DNA from: Clostridia bacterium
GTDB taxonomy: Bacteria; Bacillota; Clostridia; Christensenellales; Borkfalkiaceae
Direction: 5' to 3'
Assembly: GCA_017886545.1 (NCBI GenBank)
Contig: JAGHJS010000082.1
Location: 1 to 64,000, forward strand
DNA: 64,000 bases
The notes below the pieces were generated by a model. That model searched no databases, had not been told where the DNA came from, and was given only the letters and a program-made list of their open reading frames with translations. Below, one piece after another: positions 60,420 through 64,000 of this stretch. How positions within the stretch are numbered: the first letter of the stretch is position 1; every line of letters starts with the position of its first letter. A program made the position numbers and the translations under genes.

Positions 60420-61142
60420 CTATGAATTTTGTCTGAAAGCATCGTTTACGACCGTGTACGCGCGCTCGATATCCTCTTCTTCCGCCTCGCGAACGGCGGC
60501 ATACGGGAACGGCACACCGAGCTCCTTGTACTTATCCTCGCACAATTTTCGGAAGGGAAGGAACTTGATTTTTCCCTGCGGGAAATATTCTTTTACGAGC
60601 CGCGCAAGCGCGCGCAGTTTTTCCGCCGAATCGTTTTTACCCGGAACGAGCACGTTCGTCACCTGCGGCACCTTCCCCTGCCGCACGCATGCGGCAAAGA
60701 ATTTTGCATAGGCGGAGAGGTCGTCCGTCTCCTGGTTTTTGACGTCGCAGACGATCTCGCCCGCCGCGATCAGCTCCTCGTCGCAGATGTGCCCGTTCGT
60801 TTCAAACAGCACATGGATGCCGCGCTCCGTCAGTTTGCGCGCAAGTGCAAGCGCAAATTCCTTTTGCAGGAAAGGCTCCCCGCCCGAAAACGTGACGCCG
60901 CCGCGCTTGAAATAGGGTTTATACCGCTCCAACCGCGCGACAAGCGCATCTGCCTCGACCGCCTCCCCCTGTCTGAAGAGCGTTTCGGGGTTATGGCAGA
61001 ACGGGCAGCGAAGATTGCACCCAGCAAAAAAGACGACGCAGCGCAGCCCCTTTCCGTCCACGCCCGAACCGCAGTAAACCGAATCGATATACCCGATATG
61101 CGGGGCGGAATCTTCCGCCCCGCGCTTATTTATGTTACACAT
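60420..61142 (-). CDS. pflA: Pyruvate formate-lyase activating enzyme
   Basis: A 240-residue radical-SAM enzyme that installs the glycyl radical on PflB. The Fe-S cluster motif C-x3-C-x2-C is Cys42, Cys46 and Cys49 in GCNLRCPFCHNPE, followed by the SAM-binding GGVTFSGGEP. The N-terminal IDSVYCGSGVDGKGLR matches the PflA substrate-binding region. It follows pflB by 35 nt on the same strand, with AAGAAGG upstream of the ATG. No terminator was seen directly after it. Confidence 0.94.
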   Translation of the reverse strand: MCNINKRGAEDSAPHIGYIDSVYCGSGVDGKGLRCVVFFAGCNLRCPFCHNPETLFRQGEAVEADALVARLERYKPYFKRGGVTFSGGEPFLQKEFALALARKLTERGIHVLFETNGHICDEELIAAGEIVCDVKNQETDDLSAYAKFFAACVRQGKVPQVTNVLVPGKNDSAEKLRALARLVKEYFPQGKIKFLPFRKLCEDKYKELGVPFPYAAVREAEEEDIERAYTVVNDAFRQNS

Positions 61143-61177
61143 AGTACCTTCTTTCTGAAAGAAAATCGGCGTTTTGC

Positions 61178-63394
61178 TTACATTCTGCCGTGGTATGTAC
61201 GTTTGATGACTTCCAACTGATGCGCTTTGGAGAGCTTGTGGAAGTTCACGGCATACCCCGAAACACGGATGGTCACGCTCGGGTACAGCTCGGGGTGTTC
61301 CATCGCCGCGATCAGCTTCGCACGGTCGAACACGTTTACATTGAGGTGATGCGCGCCCTGCGCAAAATAGCCGTCCAGCATGTCCGCAAGGTTTTCCGCC
61401 CTGTCCTCCGCATCCTCGCCGAGCGCGGACGGCACGATCGAAAAGGTATTGGAAATACCGTCGCGGCAGCAGTCGTAGGAGAGTTTTGCGACCGAATTGA
61501 GCGAAGCCAAAGCGCCGCTCCTGTCGCGCTCGTGCATCGGGTTCGCTCCGGGCGCGAACGGCTCCCCCGCCGCTCTTCCGTCGGGCGTGGCGCCTGTCTT
61601 TTTGCCGTACGCCACGTTCGACGTGATGGTCAGAACGGACAGCGTGTGTTTCGCTCCGCGGTAGGCAGGCGTCTTTTTCAGCTCTTCGGAAAATTCTTTG
61701 ACGAGCTCCGCGGCAATGCTGTCCACGCGGTCGTCGTCGTTGCCGTATTTGGGGAAGTCGCCGACGGTATCGAACCCGCTGATCAGCCCGTTTTCGCCGT
61801 AGACGGGCGTGACCCTGGCATATTTGATCGCAGACAGCGAATCCGCCACCACCGAAAGCCCCGCCACGCCGCAGGCGAGGAAGCGCTCGACGTCCGTATC
61901 GTGCAGTGCCATCTGGATCTTTTCATAGGCGTATTTGTCGTGCATGTAATGGATGACGTTCAGCGTGCTAACATACAGGCGGCACAGCCACTGCATCGAC
62001 TTGCTGTACGCCTTGCGCACCTTTTCATAGTCGAGCACGCCCTCAAACCGTTCGCCTTCGGGCGCCAGCTGCACGCCGCTCTTTTCGTCCCTGCCGCCGT
62101 TGAGGGTGAGCAGCAGCAGCTTGGCAAGGTTGCAGCGCGCGCCGAAAAACTGCATCTGTTTGCCGATCTTCATAGCGGAGACGCAGCAGGCGATGCCGTA
62201 GTCGTCGCCATAGATCGGGCGCATCAGATCGTCGTTCTCGTACTGAATGGAGTCGGTATCGACGGAGACTTTCGCGCAGAATTTTTTGAAGGATTCGGGC
62301 AGCCGCTCCGACCAGAGCACCGTAAGGTTCGGCTCGGGCGCAGCGCCGAGGTTATACAGCGTATGCAGGATGCGGTACGAAGTTTTTGTGACGAGCGTCC
62401 TGCCGTCCAGCCCCATGCCGCCGATGCTCTCCGTCGTCCACGTCGGGTCGCCGCCGAACATTTCGTTGTACTCGGGCGTGCGCAGCTGGCGCGTGATGCG
62501 GCATTTGATGACAAAGTCGTCCACCAGCTCCTGCGCCTCGCTCTCGGTCAGCACGCCGTTCGCTATATCGCGCTCAATATAAATATCGAAGAAGGTCGAC
62601 ACCCTCCCGAGGCTCATCGCCGCGCCGTTCTGCTCTTTGATCGCCGCAAGGTATGCAAAGTACGTCCACTGGATCGCCTCTTTCGCGTTCTGCGCGGGCG
62701 CGGAGATGTCCACGCCGTACAGCAGCGCCATGTCCTTGAGCTTTTTCAGAAAGTCGATCTGCTTGTACAGCTCTTCGAGCGTGCGGATATTCTGCTCATC
62801 CATGGGGCGCATGCCGCGCTCGCGCTTATCCTTCTGCTTTTCCTCGATGAGCCTGTCCACGCCGTAGAGCGCGACGCGGCGGTAGTCGCCGATGATCCTG
62901 CCCCTGCCGTACGCATCGGGCAGCCCCGTCAGAAGCCCCGCATGGCGCACCGCCTTCATCTCGTCGGTATAGACATGGAACACTGCGTCGTTGTGCGTGG
63001 TCTTGTAACTGAACTCCGTCTCCACAACATCCGACAGCTTATACCCGTACGCCTCGCACGCCTGCCGCGCCATGCGGATACCGCCGAACGGGTTCACGCC
63101 GCGCTTGAGCGGCGCATCCGTCTGCAAGCCGACGATGATCTCGTTCTCCTTATCGATGTACCCCGCGGGATAGGTCAGCAGCGAACTGACGCGCTCGGTA
63201 TCCACGTCCAGCACGCCGCCCTTGTCCGTCTCCGCCTTTAACAGCGCGTTCACCTTTTCCATGAGCTTTTTCGTGCGCTCCGTCGGCCCGCACAAAAACG
63301 CCGCATCGCCTTCGTACGGCGTATAATTGGTCTGAATGAAATCGCGCACGTCGATCGCGTCGCAATACGCTCCCTTGGCAAATTCTTTTTGCAT
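61178..63394 (-). CDS. pflB: Formate C-acetyltransferase (pyruvate formate-lyase)
   Basis: A 738-residue glycyl-radical enzyme converting pyruvate and CoA to formate and acetyl-CoA under anaerobic conditions. The active-site cysteine pair is in [10 protein letters not shown], and the radical glycine is Gly713 in [30 protein letters not shown] is the family signature. The ATG at 63394 is chosen because GAGGAGGACGG lies just upstream; the longer frame is leader containing the riboswitch. Formate also feeds 10-formyl-tetrahydrofolate, which fits ZTP control of this gene. Confidence 0.97.
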   Translation of the reverse strand: MQKEFAKGAYCDAIDVRDFIQTNYTPYEGDAAFLCGPTERTKKLMEKVNALLKAETDKGGVLDVDTERVSSLLTYPAGYIDKENEIIVGLQTDAPLKRGVNPFGGIRMARQACEAYGYKLSDVVETEFSYKTTHNDAVFHVYTDEMKAVRHAGLLTGLPDAYGRGRIIGDYRRVALYGVDRLIEEKQKDKRERGMRPMDEQNIRTLEELYKQIDFLKKLKDMALLYGVDISAPAQNAKEAIQWTYFAYLAAIKEQNGAAMSLGRVSTFFDIYIERDIANGVLTESEAQELVDDFVIKCRITRQLRTPEYNEMFGGDPTWTTESIGGMGLDGRTLVTKTSYRILHTLYNLGAAPEPNLTVLWSERLPESFKKFCAKVSVDTDSIQYENDDLMRPIYGDDYGIACCVSAMKIGKQMQFFGARCNLAKLLLLTLNGGRDEKSGVQLAPEGERFEGVLDYEKVRKAYSKSMQWLCRLYVSTLNVIHYMHDKYAYEKIQMALHDTDVERFLACGVAGLSVVADSLSAIKYARVTPVYGENGLISGFDTVGDFPKYGNDDDRVDSIAAELVKEFSEELKKTPAYRGAKHTLSVLTITSNVAYGKKTGATPDGRAAGEPFAPGANPMHERDRSGALASLNSVAKLSYDCCRDGISNTFSIVPSALGEDAEDRAENLADMLDGYFAQGAHHLNVNVFDRAKLIAAMEHPELYPSVTIRVSGYAVNFHKLSKAHQLEVIKRTYHGRM

Positions 63395-63419
63395 GGCTCC
63401 GTCCTCCTCAGCCGAGAAA

Positions 63420-63462
63420 ATAAAAAACCTGCGCAGCCGCAATGTTGCTTGCAGTTGCCCAG
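63420..63462 (-). terminator. Terminator of the ZTP riboswitch
   Basis: CCTGGGCAACTGC at the aptamer's 3' end can pair with the downstream GCTGCGCAGG, followed by TTTTTTATTTT. The shared CCTGGGC block makes terminator and aptamer mutually exclusive. Confidence 0.75.
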
Positions 63463-63537
63463 GTGGTCGGCGATGCCGCTCTTCGCTCCCCCGCAGTTGC
63501 CTGCCTATCCACCAGTTGCGAAAAGCCGTCTGCCTAA
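63450..63537 (-). promoter_or_regulatory. ZTP/ZMP riboswitch (pfl RNA motif)
   Basis: The minus strand has the conserved pfl-motif blocks: CAACTGGTGGATAGG (63504-63518 region), a GCAG/CTGC hairpin, GGGGGAGCG, then ATCGCCGACCACCTGGGCA (ending near 63456). GGTGG pairs with CCACC as P1 and the 3' block CCGACC..CTGGGCA is the diagnostic ligand-binding part. ZTP/ZMP builds up when 10-formyl-tetrahydrofolate is short; binding should block the terminator and turn on pflB. Confidence 0.88.
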
Positions 63538-63579
63538 GCACAATATCTTGTGCCCGAACAGGTTTTTGAAACTGTATTT

Positions 63580-63608
63580 AGTATATCGTATGGAACACGG
63601 AAAGTCAA
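63580..63608 (-). promoter_or_regulatory. Sigma-A promoter of pflB
   Basis: TTGACT (63603-63608), 17-nt spacer, TATACT (63580-63585), about 40 nt upstream of the riboswitch. Confidence 0.82.
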
Positions 63609-63683
63609 GGGAATTGACGCAAAAATATTGCTGTTTTCCCGAAAAAAGCGAGCCGAAAACGGCGGGGTCTGCAAGCCCTTTTA

Positions 63684-63714
63684 GCAAAAGCCCCGCGGCT
63701 TATGCCGCGGGGCG
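63684..63714 (-). terminator. Intrinsic terminator after the diaminopimelate dehydrogenase gene
   Basis: GCCCCGCGGC / GCCGCGGGGC stem followed by TTTTG on the minus strand. Confidence 0.8.
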
Positions 63715-63730
63715 GATATTGTCTGTAAGA

Positions 63731-64000
63731 TCAAAGGAGCGTTTTGCGAAGTTCCGCCTCGCCGAGGGGCGAAAGATACTTCGGCGCAATGTCGAACACC
63801 GTAACGGCGCCCGTCTTCCCTTCGCCGTGCAGGCGGTACACCGCCCGCGCGTAAGCGACCAGCACGCCCGACGTAAATTCGGGATTGGAATCGAGTTTGA
63901 GCGAAAATTCCATGAGGAATTTATTCCCCGCCGCCGACTTGCCCGAACGCAGCACGAACCCGCCGTGCGGGATGCCGCCGTGTTTTTCCTTCAGCTCCTC
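63731..64000 (-). CDS. ddh: Diaminopimelate dehydrogenase, C-terminal part (cut by window edge)
   Basis: The last 89 residues of a minus-strand gene that continues beyond the window. The stretch EFSLKLDSNPEFTSGVLVAYARAVYRL matches (within its 20-residue blocks FSLKLDSNPEFTSGV and AYARAVYRL) the C-terminal domain of meso-diaminopimelate D-dehydrogenase, which reductively aminates tetrahydrodipicolinate directly to meso-DAP. It would supply the substrate of the DAP-type MurE encoded at 42-44 kb. The gene ends 17 nt before a strong terminator. Confidence 0.85.
   Translation of the reverse strand, partial: EELKEKHGGIPHGGFVLRSGKSAAGNKFLMEFSLKLDSNPEFTSGVLVAYARAVYRLHGEGKTGAVTVFDIAPKYLSPLGEAELRKTLL

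Noticed and set aside
61190..63241. 683-codon plus-strand ORF
   Set aside because: Antisense shadow of pflB.

Overview
The window is a housekeeping stretch of a Bacillota genome, most likely class Clostridia and of the uncultured gut type. The evidence is the gene set (RNase Y, HprK with a Crh-like HPr, WhiA, SpoVG, an FtsK/SpoIIIE-pgsA-cinA-recA operon, a meso-DAP-type MurE and a diaminopimelate dehydrogenase), the consensus sigma-A promoters (TTGACA, 16-17 nt, TATAAT), strong AGGAGG ribosome binding sites and intrinsic terminators. Genus cannot be told from the sequence alone. Nearly all genes lie on the minus strand. No prophage, insertion sequence, CRISPR array or other mobile island was seen.

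Layout. 0-3 kb: tRNA-Thr(GGT) with a duplicated 5' half in its own leader, an alpha/beta hydrolase and a secreted NlpC/P60 cell-wall enzyme. 2.5-16.9 kb: an HD hydrolase coupled to a PfkB sugar kinase, pfkA, dnaE, crh-like HPr, whiA, a PHP phosphoesterase, murB, a solute-binding-like protein, hprK, a HAD phosphatase and uvrC. 17-19.3 kb: an ArsR-type regulator divergent from a small cysteine-rich ORF, then RNase Y. 19.5-29 kb: ftsK, rimO, pgsA, cinA, recA, nadE, a tight operon with 4-nt overlaps. 29-33.4 kb: ilvC, a DUF815 AAA+ ATPase, murC, spoVG. 33.6-47.8 kb: the division and cell-wall (dcw) cluster split into three transcription units: mraZ-rsmH-ftsL-pbp-murE-mraY-murD-ftsW, murA-ftsQ, and ftsA-ftsZ. 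It lacks murF and murG. 47.9-49.3 kb: murI and rpsT. 49.3-52.5 kb: the Mg2+ ATPase mgtA under an M-box riboswitch plus a short leader ORF. 52.5-59.3 kb: a six-gene polyamine operon (speD, speA, speE, speB, carboxyspermidine dehydrogenase, carboxyspermidine decarboxylase). 59.4-63.6 kb: a thioredoxin-reductase-like flavoprotein, then pflA and pflB, with pflB under a ZTP (pfl-type) riboswitch. The right edge cuts a diaminopimelate dehydrogenase gene.

How the genes work together. Cell-wall precursor synthesis (MurA, B, C, D, E, MraY, MurI and Ddh for meso-DAP) sits with the divisome (FtsZ, A, Q, L, W, PBP). HprK and the HPr paralogue without the phosphorylatable His suggest PTS-independent carbon-catabolite signalling. 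The polyamine operon carries both the AdoMet route (SpeD/SpeE) and the carboxyspermidine route (CASDH/CASDC), which is redundant unless the second pair acts on a different substrate, for example spermidine to spermine.

The most unusual items are the mixed polyamine operon and its roughly 315-nt leader, which contains a nested multi-helix fold and a terminator and matches no riboswitch class I can name. Next are the mgtA leader (M-box with a readable antiterminator and a leader ORF), the Crh-like HPr, the duplicated tRNA half and the divergent Cys-rich mini-gene.
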